A stretch of 64,000 nt of DNA, from the NCBI RefSeq assembly GCF_052065695.1, contig NZ_JBQHTM010000004.1, positions 50,339-114,338 of the forward strand, written 5' to 3'. Shown here piece after piece: positions 24,213-33,448 of the stretch. Position numbers and translations under genes: made by a program. The first letter of the stretch is position 1; each line of letters opens with the position of its first letter. The DNA comes from Intestinimonas sp052065695. Lineage in GTDB: Bacteria; Bacillota; Clostridia; Oscillospirales; Oscillospiraceae. A model generated the notes under the pieces. It saw only the letters and a program-made list of their open reading frames with translations. It did no database searches and was not told the DNA's origin.

Positions 24213-26018
24213 ATGGGAAAGAGATCATTTGCGCTTTTCCTGTCCCTGGCCCTGCTTCTGGGCCTGACCACCCCGGCGGGGGCCTACGACATGGGCTATG
24301 CCGGGACAACGCAGGTCATTTCCTGCGGCGAGACCAACAATGTGTTTATCAAGGAAGACGGAACCCTGTGGGGCATGGGGGATACTGGGTATGATGTCCT
24401 GGGCGAAACCGCGGGAAATCTCTCCACCCTATTTGGTGTATGTCAGACCGTACCCGTCAAGCTGATGGATCAGGTGACCTCCGTTTCCATGAAGGGTCGT
24501 CACATTGCCGTCATCCGGACGGATGGGTCGCTGTGGGCCTGGGGAGACAGCTACTACGGCCAGGTGGGCAACGGCGTCATGGCAAACTTGGATTCGTATG
24601 ACTTCATTCCCACCGTCTCCTCCCCGGTGAAGATCATGGATCAGGTCTCTGTGGTCTCCTGCGCCGAGGAGTATACGGCGGCTGTCAAAGCAGACGGAAC
24701 GCTGTGGACGTGGGGCAACGGGACATATGGCCAGCTGGGCAACGGCGGATATGGAGATGGGGTCGGCCTGGACGCCGTTCAGGCCCGCCCGGTGAAGATC
24801 CTGGACGGCGTCAGAACGGTGTCCTGCGGGTACTCTCATGCCGCCGCCATCAAGACCGACGGTTCCCTCTGGATGTGGGGGTACGCCAGCAACGGGGAAC
24901 TGGGCAACGGCGGAACGGGCAACACAGTCCATCCGTCCAGCGATGACTACCGCACCTATTACTGCCAGACGGTTCCCGTAAAGATCATGGACGGCGTGGC
25001 CGCCGTGTCCTGCGGGGGGAGCTATACCGCCGCCATCAAGACCGACGGCTCCCTCTGGATGTGGGGGGACAACCACCTGGGCCAGTTGGGAGACGGGACC
25101 CTGGAGGACAAGACCTACCCGGTGAAGATCATGGACAACGTGCGGGCGGTGAACTGCGGTACCGGCTCCACCATCGTGATCAAGACGGATAACAGCCTTT
25201 GGGCGTGGGGCTGGGGCTCTGAAGCGCTGGGAGAGGACGGAGTCGGAAACGCGGAAGTGACCATGGACGGCAGTACGTTCCCCACCCAAACCACACCGGT
25301 GAAGGTCATGGACAATGTGGCGGCGGTGAACTCCGGACTGGCCGTTCAAATGGACGGTTCCCTCTGGACCTGGGGCTCCGATATGTACGGCCAGATGGGA
25401 CGGGGCATCACTGATGAAAAAGAGTGGAACCACGCCCCCAAATCCTTCAGCACGCCCATCAAGATCCTGGACGGCGGAGTGGCCCTGCCGGAAGGGGTGG
25501 AGCCCCCCGTGCCCACGGTGGGCGGCTTCAGCGACGTGCCGGAAACCGCCTATTTCGCCCAGCCGGTGCTGTGGGCCGTGGAGCAGGAGGTGACCTCCGG
25601 CACCTCAACCACCACCTTCAGCCCCGACGCCACCTGCTCCACGGCGGAGGCGCTGACCTTCCTGTGGCGGGCCAACGGTTCCCCCACCCCCGCCTCCAGT
25701 GACGCCGTGCCCGCCGGGACCTGGTACGCCGATGCCGCCGGCTGGGCGCTGGAGCAGGGCCTGACGGACGGCTTCACCGCCGACTCCCCTGCCACCCGGG
25801 CGGCCATGGTGACCTACCTGTGGAGGCTGGCCGGCTCCCCCGACGCCGCCCACGCCGCCTTCTCCGACGTGCCCGCCGGGGCGGACTACGCCCAGGCCGT
25901 GGCCTGGGCCGTGGCGCAGGGCGTCACCTCCGGCACCGGCGACAACGCCTTCTCCCCCGACGGCGTCTGCACCCGGGCCCAGATCGTCACCTTCCTGTAC
26001 CGGGCCTTGGCCGCCTGA
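24213..26018 (+). CDS. secreted RCC1-repeat protein with C-terminal SLH domains
   Basis: 601 residues. Signal peptide (about 1-24, ending AGA). Seven or so RCC1-type repeats (about 30-420), each with the pattern VSCGxxHxxAIKTDGSLWxWGxNxxGQLGxG followed by PVKIMDxV, which should form a beta propeller. Three SLH repeats (about 430-601: FSDVPETAYFAQPVLWAVEQEVTSG and so on) anchor it to the cell wall. It is likely an adhesin or surface scaffold. The RCC1 part uses somewhat less GC-biased codons than the SLH part, consistent with domain acquisition. Confidence 0.9.
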   Translation: MGKRSFALFLSLALLLGLTTPAGAYDMGYAGTTQVISCGETNNVFIKEDGTLWGMGDTGYDVLGETAGNLSTLFGVCQTVPVKLMDQVTSVSMKGRHIAVIRTDGSLWAWGDSYYGQVGNGVMANLDSYDFIPTVSSPVKIMDQVSVVSCAEEYTAAVKADGTLWTWGNGTYGQLGNGGYGDGVGLDAVQARPVKILDGVRTVSCGYSHAAAIKTDGSLWMWGYASNGELGNGGTGNTVHPSSDDYRTYYCQTVPVKIMDGVAAVSCGGSYTAAIKTDGSLWMWGDNHLGQLGDGTLEDKTYPVKIMDNVRAVNCGTGSTIVIKTDNSLWAWGWGSEALGEDGVGNAEVTMDGSTFPTQTTPVKVMDNVAAVNSGLAVQMDGSLWTWGSDMYGQMGRGITDEKEWNHAPKSFSTPIKILDGGVALPEGVEPPVPTVGGFSDVPETAYFAQPVLWAVEQEVTSGTSTTTFSPDATCSTAEALTFLWRANGSPTPASSDAVPAGTWYADAAGWALEQGLTDGFTADSPATRAAMVTYLWRLAGSPDAAHAAFSDVPAGADYAQAVAWAVAQGVTSGTGDNAFSPDGVCTRAQIVTFLYRALAA

Positions 26019-26030
26019 CCCACAAAACGC

Positions 26031-26067
26031 AAAAAGACCTTCCGCTTGGAGCGGAAGGTCTTTTTTG
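26031..26067. terminator. bidirectional terminator
   Basis: Stem AAAAAGACCTTCCGC / GCGGAAGGTCTTTTTT between convergent genes 24213 (+) and 26070 (-). The GACCTTCC arm resembles the terminator at 4159. Confidence 0.92.
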
Positions 26068-26069
26068 CT

Positions 26070-28310
26070 TCAGTATCGCTCCACCCAGCCGGAGATGAGG
26101 AAGGTGGGGACGGTCCAGGCCAGGAGGAAAATAGCCATCTGGGCGCCGGTGAGGGAGGAACAGGCGCCGATGAAGGTGAGGTAGAAGGCCAGCAGCAGGC
26201 CCACCACCGACCCCAGCACGGTGAGGGCGGTGGTCATGAGGACGGCCAGCCGCAGGCGCTTGGCACCCACCACCGCCTCGGAGAAGGGGGCCAGGCCCTC
26301 CCGGCAGAGGACGGCGGTGAGCCGGGCATTGTGGAGGGCGGCGGGGTCGGAGAGCTCGGTGCGCCGGTCCACGGCGGGGAAGTCCATCTTCTCCACAGGC
26401 AGCTTGAACTTCTGCCGCAGCATGGCGGGGATGAGGTTGAAGTCCCGGGTGCACAGCACCGGGGAGACCCGGTTGGCCACCAGGGCGGAGATGGCGGGCG
26501 GGATGGTGGGGTGCATCATGTAGTTGAGGGCGAAGATGCCGGCCAGCTCCCCGTCGATGGCGCAGAACACGGCGCTGCGGACGTTGAGGCCCTGGGGCAG
26601 GGGCACCTCCATGAGGGTCATGAAGGAGGCGGAGCCCACCAGAATGCGCTCCCCCCGGATGTCGGCGGAGAGGCCGCCGCCCTCGTGGCGGGTGAAGCCG
26701 GAGCACCGGCGGTAGACCGCCCCCTGGGTGCGGAGGAGGTCGTGAAAGACCTTGTCCAGCCCGGAGCCGCTCTCCTTGATGAGGGTGGCGCAGACGGCCA
26801 CCACCTTCTCCACGGAGTAGTCTCCAAAGATCTTGATGCCGTTGAGGGCCACCTCACCTGGGGGAAAGAGGTCGGTGTCGGTGAGGAGGATGGCCCGTCC
26901 CACCCGCTCGGCGCCGGACCAGCCGGGTAGGGCGGCGCCGCTGGAGGCCAGCCGCCGGGCCAGGGCCCGGTAGGGCCGGGAGAAGCACAGCAGGGCGGAG
27001 AAGCCCGAGGAGGCGGTGGCGCAGGCGGAGAGGCACCAGGGCAGGCGCTCGGGGGCGCCGTGGCCCACCGAGGCCACCAGGGCGCACAGCAGGCTCCCCA
27101 GCAGCAGCAGGGGCACCGAGATGCGCAGCACCCGCTGGCTGCCGTCGGGCTCCTGGATCTGGCTGCCGAAGCCGTAGGCGGGGCCCGACCACTTGGCGTA
27201 GGCGTCCTTGCCGTTCCAGCTCTTGTGGTCCAGGGTCACCAGGTAGGGCTCCGAGGCGGCCGCCGCCGTGCGGCAGGAGAGCCGCAGGCCCTGGCGCTTG
27301 GCGTAGGTGCCCCACATGGTGCAGAAGAGCCCGGCGCAGCAGGCGGCGCAGTAGGGCAGGGTGGTCCGCTCGGGCATGTACGTGAGCTGGGTGAAGGTGT
27401 CCCACAGGGTGAAGGCGCAGGCGAAAAAACTGGCGGTGGCGCCGCTGGGACGCAGGCGGAAGAGGTCGACCAGTCCCCCCAGCAGCACGTCGATGCCCAG
27501 GACCATGGCCACGGCCAGCAGGCCGCCGGAGCACCACACCCGCAGCTGGAAGGAGTCCATGAGGGCGGCGGGCAGGGGCAGGCCGAAGAAGCCGGCGAAG
27601 GCCAGGTACAAAAGGGGCAGGCACAGCAGGGCCACCAGCACCGACCGCAGCCGCAGCAGGCCCAGGCCCCGGCCGTACCGCCCGGCCAGGTCGGCGGGGG
27701 GCAGGTCGGGGGGCGGCGCGGGCGGTTTTCGGGGCTTGCGCTCCCGGCGGGGGGGCTCGTCCTCCTCCTCCGGCTCCTCCTCGTCCACCCCGGGGATGAG
27801 CTTCTGGAACCGGATGGTCTCCTCCGAGACCTCGGTGCCCTCCTCGGCGAACATCTGCTCGGAGAAGGCGTCCGCTTTCTCCTTCAGGTGGCGCAGGCCC
27901 GCCTGGAGGGGAGGCGTGTCGTCCTCGGGGAACTCCAGCACCTTGTCGGTCACCGGAGCCTTTTTGGGCTTCTCCTTGGGCGGCGGCATCTTTTCCTCCG
28001 GCTCCTCTTCGTCACCGGCGTCCTCGGGCTCCTCCTCCCCGTCGTCCTCCTCCTCGTCATCCCCGCCGTCGTCCGGCGGGGCCGTCATACCGGGAAAGAG
28101 CACCACGTTCTTGGGGGGCGGGGTGTGCTTGGCCTCCGGCCAGGGCAGGTCAGGACCGGCGTCCGCCGCAGGCCCTTTGGCGGAGGGCCCCTTGGACCCC
28201 TTGGCCGCCGGGCGGTCCTCCTCCTCCCACCGGCTCACGTCCACACCGTACTCGGCCAGGATCTCCTCCAGGGTGAAGCCGCTATCCTGTTTTTCGTCGT
28301 CCTTTGACAT
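26070..28310 (-). CDS. degenerate P-type ATPase-like membrane protein with acidic disordered N-terminus
   Basis: 746 residues from the ATG at 28310 (AAAGGAG upstream). Residues 1-205 are very rich in Asp, Glu, Pro and Lys and look disordered. The rest has about eight membrane helices and follows the P1B ATPase layout, but key motifs are lost: the CPC helix region reads SACATASSGFSALLCF, the phosphorylation motif DKTGTLT is replaced in AILLTDTDLFPPGEV (about residues 472-486), and the GDGxND region reads ELSDPAAL. Actuator- and P-domain-like stretches remain (GERILVGSASFM; DGELAGIFALNYMMHP). It is probably a non-pumping relative with a regulatory or binding role. It overlaps nothing and follows rlmB by 25 bases. 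Confidence 0.75.
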   Translation of the reverse strand: MSKDDEKQDSGFTLEEILAEYGVDVSRWEEEDRPAAKGSKGPSAKGPAADAGPDLPWPEAKHTPPPKNVVLFPGMTAPPDDGGDDEEEDDGEEEPEDAGDEEEPEEKMPPPKEKPKKAPVTDKVLEFPEDDTPPLQAGLRHLKEKADAFSEQMFAEEGTEVSEETIRFQKLIPGVDEEEPEEEDEPPRRERKPRKPPAPPPDLPPADLAGRYGRGLGLLRLRSVLVALLCLPLLYLAFAGFFGLPLPAALMDSFQLRVWCSGGLLAVAMVLGIDVLLGGLVDLFRLRPSGATASFFACAFTLWDTFTQLTYMPERTTLPYCAACCAGLFCTMWGTYAKRQGLRLSCRTAAAASEPYLVTLDHKSWNGKDAYAKWSGPAYGFGSQIQEPDGSQRVLRISVPLLLLGSLLCALVASVGHGAPERLPWCLSACATASSGFSALLCFSRPYRALARRLASSGAALPGWSGAERVGRAILLTDTDLFPPGEVALNGIKIFGDYSVEKVVAVCATLIKESGSGLDKVFHDLLRTQGAVYRRCSGFTRHEGGGLSADIRGERILVGSASFMTLMEVPLPQGLNVRSAVFCAIDGELAGIFALNYMMHPTIPPAISALVANRVSPVLCTRDFNLIPAMLRQKFKLPVEKMDFPAVDRRTELSDPAALHNARLTAVLCREGLAPFSEAVVGAKRLRLAVLMTTALTVLGSVVGLLLAFYLTFIGACSSLTGAQMAIFLLAWTVPTFLISGWVERY

Positions 28311-28335
28311 ACCGGCTCCTTTGTCTCTGTAAGCG

Positions 28336-29112
28336 TTATCCCAGCCGCTGGCGGACGGCCTCATAGAGCAGGATGGCCGCCGCCGCGGAGGCGTTGAGGG
28401 AGTTGAGCTTGCCCTTCATGGGGATGCTGACCTTGAAATCGCACTGCTCGGCCACCAGGCGGCCCATGCCGTTGCCCTCGGAGCCGATGACGATGGCGGC
28501 AGGGCCCTTGAGGTCGGCGTCGTAGAGGGTGGTATTGCCGTCGGCGGCGGTGCCGAAGATCCAGATGCCCGCCTCCTTGAGCTCCTTGAGGAGGGCGGTG
28601 AGGTTGGGCACCCGGGCCACCGGCACGTAGGACACCGCCCCCGCCGAGGTCTTGGCCACGATGGCGGTGAGGCCGGCGGAGCGGCGCTTGGGGATGATGA
28701 CCCCGTGGGCCCCGGCGCACTCGGCGGTGCGGATGACGGCCCCCAGGTTGTGGGGGTCGGAGAGCTCGTCGCACACCACGATGAGGGGAGGCTCCCCCTT
28801 CTCCCTGGCGGCGTTGAGGATGTCGTCCACGGTGGCGTACTCCCGGACGGCGGCCTGGGCGATGACGCCCTGGTGGGCGTGGGTGCGGCTCATGGCGTCC
28901 AGCTTCCGCCGGTCGGCCTCCACCACCACGATGCCCTTGCCCCGGGCCGTGGATGCGATGTGGCCCAGGGCGGCGTCGGTCTCCCCCTTGGCGATGAAAA
29001 TTTTATCGATGGGCGTCCCCGCCCGCAAAGCCTCGATGACCGCGTTGCGGCCCTCAATGATGCCGTCGGCCTCGGCCATGGGCTCGGGCCGGGGGGTCCG
29101 TTTCTCTCTCAT
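28336..29112 (-). CDS. rlmB: 23S rRNA (guanosine-2'-O)-methyltransferase, TrmH/RlmB family
   Basis: 258 residues. The N-terminal substrate-binding domain IIEGRNAVIEALRAG is followed by the SPOUT methyltransferase core with motif 1 LSDPHNLGAVIRTAECAG, motif 2 IVIGSEGNGMG and motif 3 IPMKGKLNSLNASAAAAILLYEAVRQR, forming the knotted SAM site. RlmB methylates G2251 of 23S rRNA; some relatives act on other sites, so the symbol is by similarity. A possible extended -10 (TGGTATACT) lies near 29148 on the minus strand. Confidence 0.92.
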   Translation of the reverse strand: MREKRTPRPEPMAEADGIIEGRNAVIEALRAGTPIDKIFIAKGETDAALGHIASTARGKGIVVVEADRRKLDAMSRTHAHQGVIAQAAVREYATVDDILNAAREKGEPPLIVVCDELSDPHNLGAVIRTAECAGAHGVIIPKRRSAGLTAIVAKTSAGAVSYVPVARVPNLTALLKELKEAGIWIFGTAADGNTTLYDADLKGPAAIVIGSEGNGMGRLVAEQCDFKVSIPMKGKLNSLNASAAAAILLYEAVRQRLG

Positions 29113-29202
29113 GGGACTTGTCCCGCCTTTCTGTTCAATCAGCTCTCAGTATACCATACTTCACCCGGGAGAAAAAGAAGAATTTGTCCGTCTTTTGGGA
29201 CG

Positions 29203-29238
29203 GAAAAAGCGGGCGGCCCCCAATGGGACCGCCCGCCG
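29203..29238 (-). terminator. terminator after the 29254 gene
   Basis: Stem GCGGGCGGTCCC / GGGGCCGCCCGC on the minus strand, then a T5 run. Confidence 0.8.
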
Positions 29239-29253
29239 TGTTGGAACTGCGCT

Positions 29254-29415
29254 TTACCGTCTGCGAAGCCCATATAGATAACACAGGAAGCTGGCGAAAC
29301 AAAAAACAGACATCAGCCCAGAAAAGACGGCGCTTTCCCTCCGCGGCATGAGATAGACCCCGATCATACCCAGGATGACGCCTATGGTAAAGAGGGCCCA
29401 CCGGACCTTTTTCAT
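29254..29415 (-). CDS. two-helix membrane mini-protein, unknown function
   Basis: 53 residues from the ATG at 29415, which follows the stop of the upstream gene by one base (TAGGATG), so translation is likely coupled. Two hydrophobic helices (6-22 and 31-49) separated by MPRRES. No family recognised. Confidence 0.65.
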   Translation of the reverse strand: MKKVRWALFTIGVILGMIGVYLMPRRESAVFSGLMSVFCFASFLCYLYGLRRR

Positions 29416-29416
29416 C

Positions 29417-29836
29417 CTATTTCTCCGCCTCCTCCAACAGCCGGGCATAGCGGTCCCCGCCGTCGCCGCCGGTGATTACGTACCGGGTCCCGTCCAGATA
29501 GAGGTACCCGTCTCCGGGCAGGTTGAAGTCCCGCCGCTCCTCCCCCCGGAAGGTCACGGTGATGATGGGGCCGCTCTCCACGTACTCGATGTAGGCGTAC
29601 TTTCCCCGCCAGAACAGCCGGACGTCGGACAGCAGCCGGTACAGCTCTTCCTGGGTCTCCTGGTCCAGGGGGCGGCTCTGGAGTCCCTTCTCGTCCCCCC
29701 AGTCCACGGTGAGGCCGACGCGCTGGGGCTCCGTCCCCGTAAGGCCGGTGAGGGGAACTGGCCGCAGGACCCAGGCCAGGGCGCACAGCACCGCCGCCGC
29801 CAGGGCCGCCAAGAACCACACCTTTCTGCCCTTCAA
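29417..29836 (-). CDS. membrane-anchored extracytoplasmic protein, unknown function
   Basis: 139 residues from a TTG at 29836 with AAAGGAG 9 bases upstream; the frame continues upstream but without a start signal. N-terminal anchor (about 5-22, VWFLAALAAAVLCALAWVL), then a small alpha/beta domain with DQETQEELYRLLSDVRLFWRGKYAYIEY and a YLYLDGTRYVITGG hairpin. No family recognised. Confidence 0.7.
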   Translation of the reverse strand: MKGRKVWFLAALAAAVLCALAWVLRPVPLTGLTGTEPQRVGLTVDWGDEKGLQSRPLDQETQEELYRLLSDVRLFWRGKYAYIEYVESGPIITVTFRGEERRDFNLPGDGYLYLDGTRYVITGGDGGDRYARLLEEAEK

Positions 29837-29868
29837 AGAGATCAGCTCCTTTCGCCCTTCTGTCCGGT

Positions 29869-30492
29869 TCAGGCCGGAGCCGACAGACACCGGGCGCTCT
29901 GATACAGAAACACCACATAGAGGACCTTGCTCACCAGCGTCAAAAGGATGGACGGCAGATTGACAGCCATGGACAGCACCGACAGCGTCCCCATATCCAG
30001 GCCGGTTTTCAAAAGGGCACTCACCGCTATTGTCAGCACGATTCCGGCCACGGTACAGATCAAATTGACCCTCCACGCCCAAATGCCCCGGGCGGCCACA
30101 GCGGGGTCGTCCACCAGCCCGGCGGTGGTGAGGCAGATCTGCCGCAGGATCAGCAGACTCAGAATCAGACCGGCAATAGAGAGGAGGGCGCTGAGCGCGC
30201 CGACGATCTGGACAGCCCAGGTGCCGAACATTGTTACCAGAACAAAAATAAGCCGGCGGAGAAGGACATAGGAGAGCACGTCCAGAGCCAGATCCGCCGC
30301 CTGGAGCTTCAGGGCGGCCCGGTAGCCGGAGGCCTCCCCGGCGGCTCTGACCAGGGCGGCCAGGGTCAGCAGGCCGACGGCCGCCCGGAGCAGGGTTTTG
30401 AGATCGTAGGCCAGGGGGAGCAGCGCGACGATGGACAGCAGTTGGGCCACAAACAGCCACTTGATCGCCCTGGAGAGGGCGGCGTTTTTCAT
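29869..30492 (-). CDS. integral membrane protein, unknown function
   Basis: 207 residues, about six membrane helices covering most of the length, with few charged residues. AAGGAAGGTG lies upstream of the ATG. It lies in a run of small minus-strand genes (30774 to 29254) that are probably co-transcribed from the promoter at 30829-30857. No family recognised. Confidence 0.78.
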   Translation of the reverse strand: MKNAALSRAIKWLFVAQLLSIVALLPLAYDLKTLLRAAVGLLTLAALVRAAGEASGYRAALKLQAADLALDVLSYVLLRRLIFVLVTMFGTWAVQIVGALSALLSIAGLILSLLILRQICLTTAGLVDDPAVAARGIWAWRVNLICTVAGIVLTIAVSALLKTGLDMGTLSVLSMAVNLPSILLTLVSKVLYVVFLYQSARCLSAPA

Positions 30493-30531
30493 GGGCGCAC
30501 CTTCCTTTCGGCGGATGAAACGCTCTTTCGT

Positions 30532-30774
30532 TTACGTTCCGCAGTCGATGAGGATCTTTCCGCAGCTCCGGCACAGATGGGCGGGACAGTGGGAGTCCCG
30601 GAGCCGGGTGTGCCGGGGGCCGTCCAAAATGACCGTCCCGGCAGCCTCGATCTGCTTTCTGGTGTCAAAGGCCGAGGGCAGTTCCTCCGGCCTCGACACG
30701 AAGAAGAGGCCATAGCCCTCCCGGGTGCCCACATGGCCCCCCTCCATCTCCTGCCCGCAGTAGGGACAGCGCAT
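30532..30774 (-). CDS. small zinc-ribbon protein (DUF6487-like)
   Basis: 80 residues from the ATG at 30774 (AAAGGAG about 10 bases upstream; a GTG at 30783 would be too close to that site). Two Cys pairs, CPYC at the N-terminus and HLCRSCGK at the C-terminus, form a probable zinc ribbon like the PF20097-type family of unknown function. Confidence 0.75.
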   Translation of the reverse strand: MRCPYCGQEMEGGHVGTREGYGLFFVSRPEELPSAFDTRKQIEAAGTVILDGPRHTRLRDSHCPAHLCRSCGKILIDCGT

Positions 30775-30828
30775 GACAAACACGCTCCTTTCCGTCTGTT
30801 CCGGTCGGTTTTTCTCCCTTTCAAGGCG

Positions 30829-30857
30829 AGCATATCATATTTCCCACCCCGTTACAA
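30829..30857 (-). promoter_or_regulatory. promoter of the zinc-ribbon gene cluster
   Basis: Minus strand -35 TTGTAA (30852-30857), 17-base spacer, -10 TATGCT (30829-30834). Confidence 0.65.
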
Positions 30858-30882
30858 CCAAAGAATCGTCTCCTTCCGCTTT

Positions 30883-30910
30883 CGCGGGGCGCGGCATCCC
30901 AGACACGCCC
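30883..30910. repeat. short dispersed repeat (GGGGCGCGGC type)
   Basis: Same family as 437; reads GGGGCGCGGCATCCCAGACA then CGCCC. Confidence 0.65.
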
Positions 30911-30962
30911 ACCGCACAGCCCCCAAGAGGACCCATTCACAGAAAGTTTACTGCGCTGTTTC

Positions 30963-30991
30963 TTGTGTTTTAATGTATACTGTGCTATATT
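30963..30991 (+). promoter_or_regulatory. promoter of ftsH
   Basis: -35 TTGTGT (30963-30968), 17-base spacer, -10 TATATT (30986-30991). Confidence 0.6.
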
Positions 30992-31051
30992 TAGGGTAAC
31001 TTGTTATCTGGCGAATAGCAGGCGAACGATCCCAAAAAAGGAGGACACGCC

Positions 31052-33337
31052 TTGGATCAAAACAACAGAAAGGGCTCCGGAGGTTCCGGCGGAAACAAGA
31101 ACATGATGGGCATCATCTCCATCATTCTCTGGGCCCTCATCATCACCCTCATGATCAACTACTTCACCTCCTCCATGTCCACCTCCCGCTCGACCCAGAT
31201 CGAGTACTCCCAGTTTGTGGAGATGGTGGAGAACGACGAGGTGGCCTGGGTGGTCATGGAGTCCAACAAGTACACCATCTACCCCCGTCCCACCACCGGC
31301 GACAGCGCCGCGAATCCCCAGACCGGCGCCCAGAAGGACAGCGCCGACGTCACCGTTACCCCCATCCCCGGCCTGGAGGGCCTGGAGGGGCTCACCAGCG
31401 GCGCCTCCTCCGGCCTCACCGCCCCCGCCGCCGGCGGCGGCACCGTCTCCTCCGCCCAGACCCTGGAGCCCGGCTCCAACGAGTGGAAGCAGATGCTCAA
31501 GGAGGGCACCTCCTACTACTGCGCCCCCATCACCAGCGACTCCGAGATGTCCCGCCTCATCTCCATCATGGAGGAAAACGGCGTCGTCTACGGCCCGCCC
31601 TACATTGAGCAGCTCTCCCCCATCATCACCCTCCTCATCTCCTACGTCCTCCCCGTGGTCATCATGGTGGTCCTCTTCTCCTTCCTGTTCCGGGGCATGT
31701 CCAGCAAGATGGGCGGAGGCCTGGGCGGCCTGGGCAAATCCAACGCCAAGGTCTACGTGGAGAAGTCCACCGGCGTCACCTTTATGGACGTGGCCGGTCA
31801 GGACGAGGCCAAAGAGTCCATGCAGGAGATCATAGACATCCTGCACAACCCCCAAAAGTACACCGACATCGGCGCCAAGCTCCCCAAAGGCGCATTGCTG
31901 GTGGGCCCGCCGGGCACCGGCAAGACCCTCCTGGCCAAGGCCGTGGCCGGCGAGGCCAATGTGCCCTTCTTCTCCATCTCCGGCTCCGACTTCGTGGAGA
32001 TGTTCGTGGGCATGGGCGCCGCCCGGGTCCGCGACCTCTTCAAGGAGGCCAGCAAGATGGCCCCCTGCATCATCTTCATCGACGAGATCGACACCATCGG
32101 CAAATCCCGCGACAACCGCCTGGGCGGCAACGACGAGCGGGAGCAGACCCTGAACCAGCTGCTGGCTGAGCTGGACGGCTTCGACCCCAGCAAGGGCGTC
32201 ATCGTCCTGGGCGCCACCAACCGCCCCGAGGTGCTGGACAAGGCCCTCCTCCGCCCCGGCCGCTTCGACCGGCGCATCACCATCGACCGGCCCAACCTGG
32301 CCGGCCGTCTGGCCACCCTCCACGTCCACACCCGCAAGATCAAGCTGGCCGAGGACGTGGACCTAAAGAAAATCGCCCTGGCCACCGCCGGCACCGTGGG
32401 CGCCGACCTTGCCAACCTGGTGAACGAGGCCGCCCTCCGGGCCGTCCGCCACGGCCGCAAGGCCGTCAACCAGGAGGACCTGCTGGCCTCCTTCGAGTTC
32501 GTCATCGCCGGCAGCGAAAAGAAAAACTCCGTCCTCACCGAGTTCGAGAAGAAGCTGGTGGCCTACCACGAGGTGGGCCACGCCATGGTGGCCTACAAGC
32601 AGAAGAACGCCGAGCCGGTGCAGAAGATCACCATCGTCCCCCACACCGAGGGCTCCCTGGGCTACACCCTGCTCATGCCCGAGGAGGACAAGACTAACCT
32701 GCGCACCAAGGACGAGCTGCTGGCCAAGATCACCGTCTCCATGGGCGGCCGGGCCGCCGAGGAAGTGGTCCTCAACACCATGACCAACGGCGCCTCCCAG
32801 GACATCCAGGAGGCCACCAACATCGCCCGCAACATGGTGGCCATGTACGGCATGAGCGACGCCTTCGGCATGATGGCCCTGGGCTCCGTCCGCAACCAGT
32901 ACCTGGACGGCGGCTATGGCCTGGACTGCGCCCAGGACACCGCCGCCGCCATGGACCGGGAGGTCCAGGCCATCCTGACCAAGTGCTATCAGGACGCGGT
33001 GGAGGTCCTCAAGGCCAACCTGGACGACATGCACAAGGTGGTGGAGTACCTCCTGGAGAAGGAGACCATCACCGGCGGCGAGATGGTGGCCATCATCGAG
33101 GGCCGGGACCCCGCCCTGGTGGAGGACGCCTACGCCTCCACCAACACCGCCAAGACCGCCTCCCCCGCCCTGGACGACGGCGTGGAGCGCCCCGCCAAGA
33201 AGATCACCCTCTTCGACGGCAGCCAGCCCCAGGAGGGCCAGGATCAGCCCGGCCAGGAGGACGGTCAGGACAAGCCGTCCGACGGCGAGCCCCCGGCAGA
33301 TCAGCCCCAGGACAGCGAAAATCAGAACGACCAATAA
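31052..33337 (+). CDS. ftsH: ATP-dependent zinc metalloprotease FtsH
   Basis: 761 residues from a TTG with AAAGGAGGAC upstream. Two membrane helices (about 15-35 and 190-212) flank an extracytoplasmic domain (with a 70-residue Gly/Ala/Ser-rich insert). The AAA+ module follows with Walker A GPPGTGKT, Walker B CIIFIDEID and arginine fingers in LRPGRFDRR; the zinc protease site is AYHEVGHAMVAY (about residues 505-516). It degrades misfolded membrane and short-lived proteins. The Gln/Asp/Pro-rich tail (about 720-761) is longer than usual. A terminator follows. Confidence 0.98.
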   Translation: MDQNNRKGSGGSGGNKNMMGIISIILWALIITLMINYFTSSMSTSRSTQIEYSQFVEMVENDEVAWVVMESNKYTIYPRPTTGDSAANPQTGAQKDSADVTVTPIPGLEGLEGLTSGASSGLTAPAAGGGTVSSAQTLEPGSNEWKQMLKEGTSYYCAPITSDSEMSRLISIMEENGVVYGPPYIEQLSPIITLLISYVLPVVIMVVLFSFLFRGMSSKMGGGLGGLGKSNAKVYVEKSTGVTFMDVAGQDEAKESMQEIIDILHNPQKYTDIGAKLPKGALLVGPPGTGKTLLAKAVAGEANVPFFSISGSDFVEMFVGMGAARVRDLFKEASKMAPCIIFIDEIDTIGKSRDNRLGGNDEREQTLNQLLAELDGFDPSKGVIVLGATNRPEVLDKALLRPGRFDRRITIDRPNLAGRLATLHVHTRKIKLAEDVDLKKIALATAGTVGADLANLVNEAALRAVRHGRKAVNQEDLLASFEFVIAGSEKKNSVLTEFEKKLVAYHEVGHAMVAYKQKNAEPVQKITIVPHTEGSLGYTLLMPEEDKTNLRTKDELLAKITVSMGGRAAEEVVLNTMTNGASQDIQEATNIARNMVAMYGMSDAFGMMALGSVRNQYLDGGYGLDCAQDTAAAMDREVQAILTKCYQDAVEVLKANLDDMHKVVEYLLEKETITGGEMVAIIEGRDPALVEDAYASTNTAKTASPALDDGVERPAKKITLFDGSQPQEGQDQPGQEDGQDKPSDGEPPADQPQDSENQNDQ

Positions 33338-33341
33338 CCAA

Positions 33342-33378
33342 AACCACCCCGGCGAACTTGTCGCCGGGGTGGTTTTTT
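33342..33378 (+). terminator. terminator after ftsH
   Basis: Stem ACCACCCCGGCGA / TCGCCGGGGTGGT, loop ACTTG, T6. Confidence 0.93.
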
Positions 33379-33448
33379 GTCTTTTTCGGCCTGCCAACAC
33401 GCTGCAAGGGAATATGCCCCGCAAGGGTCGAATCTTACAACCCAAAAG

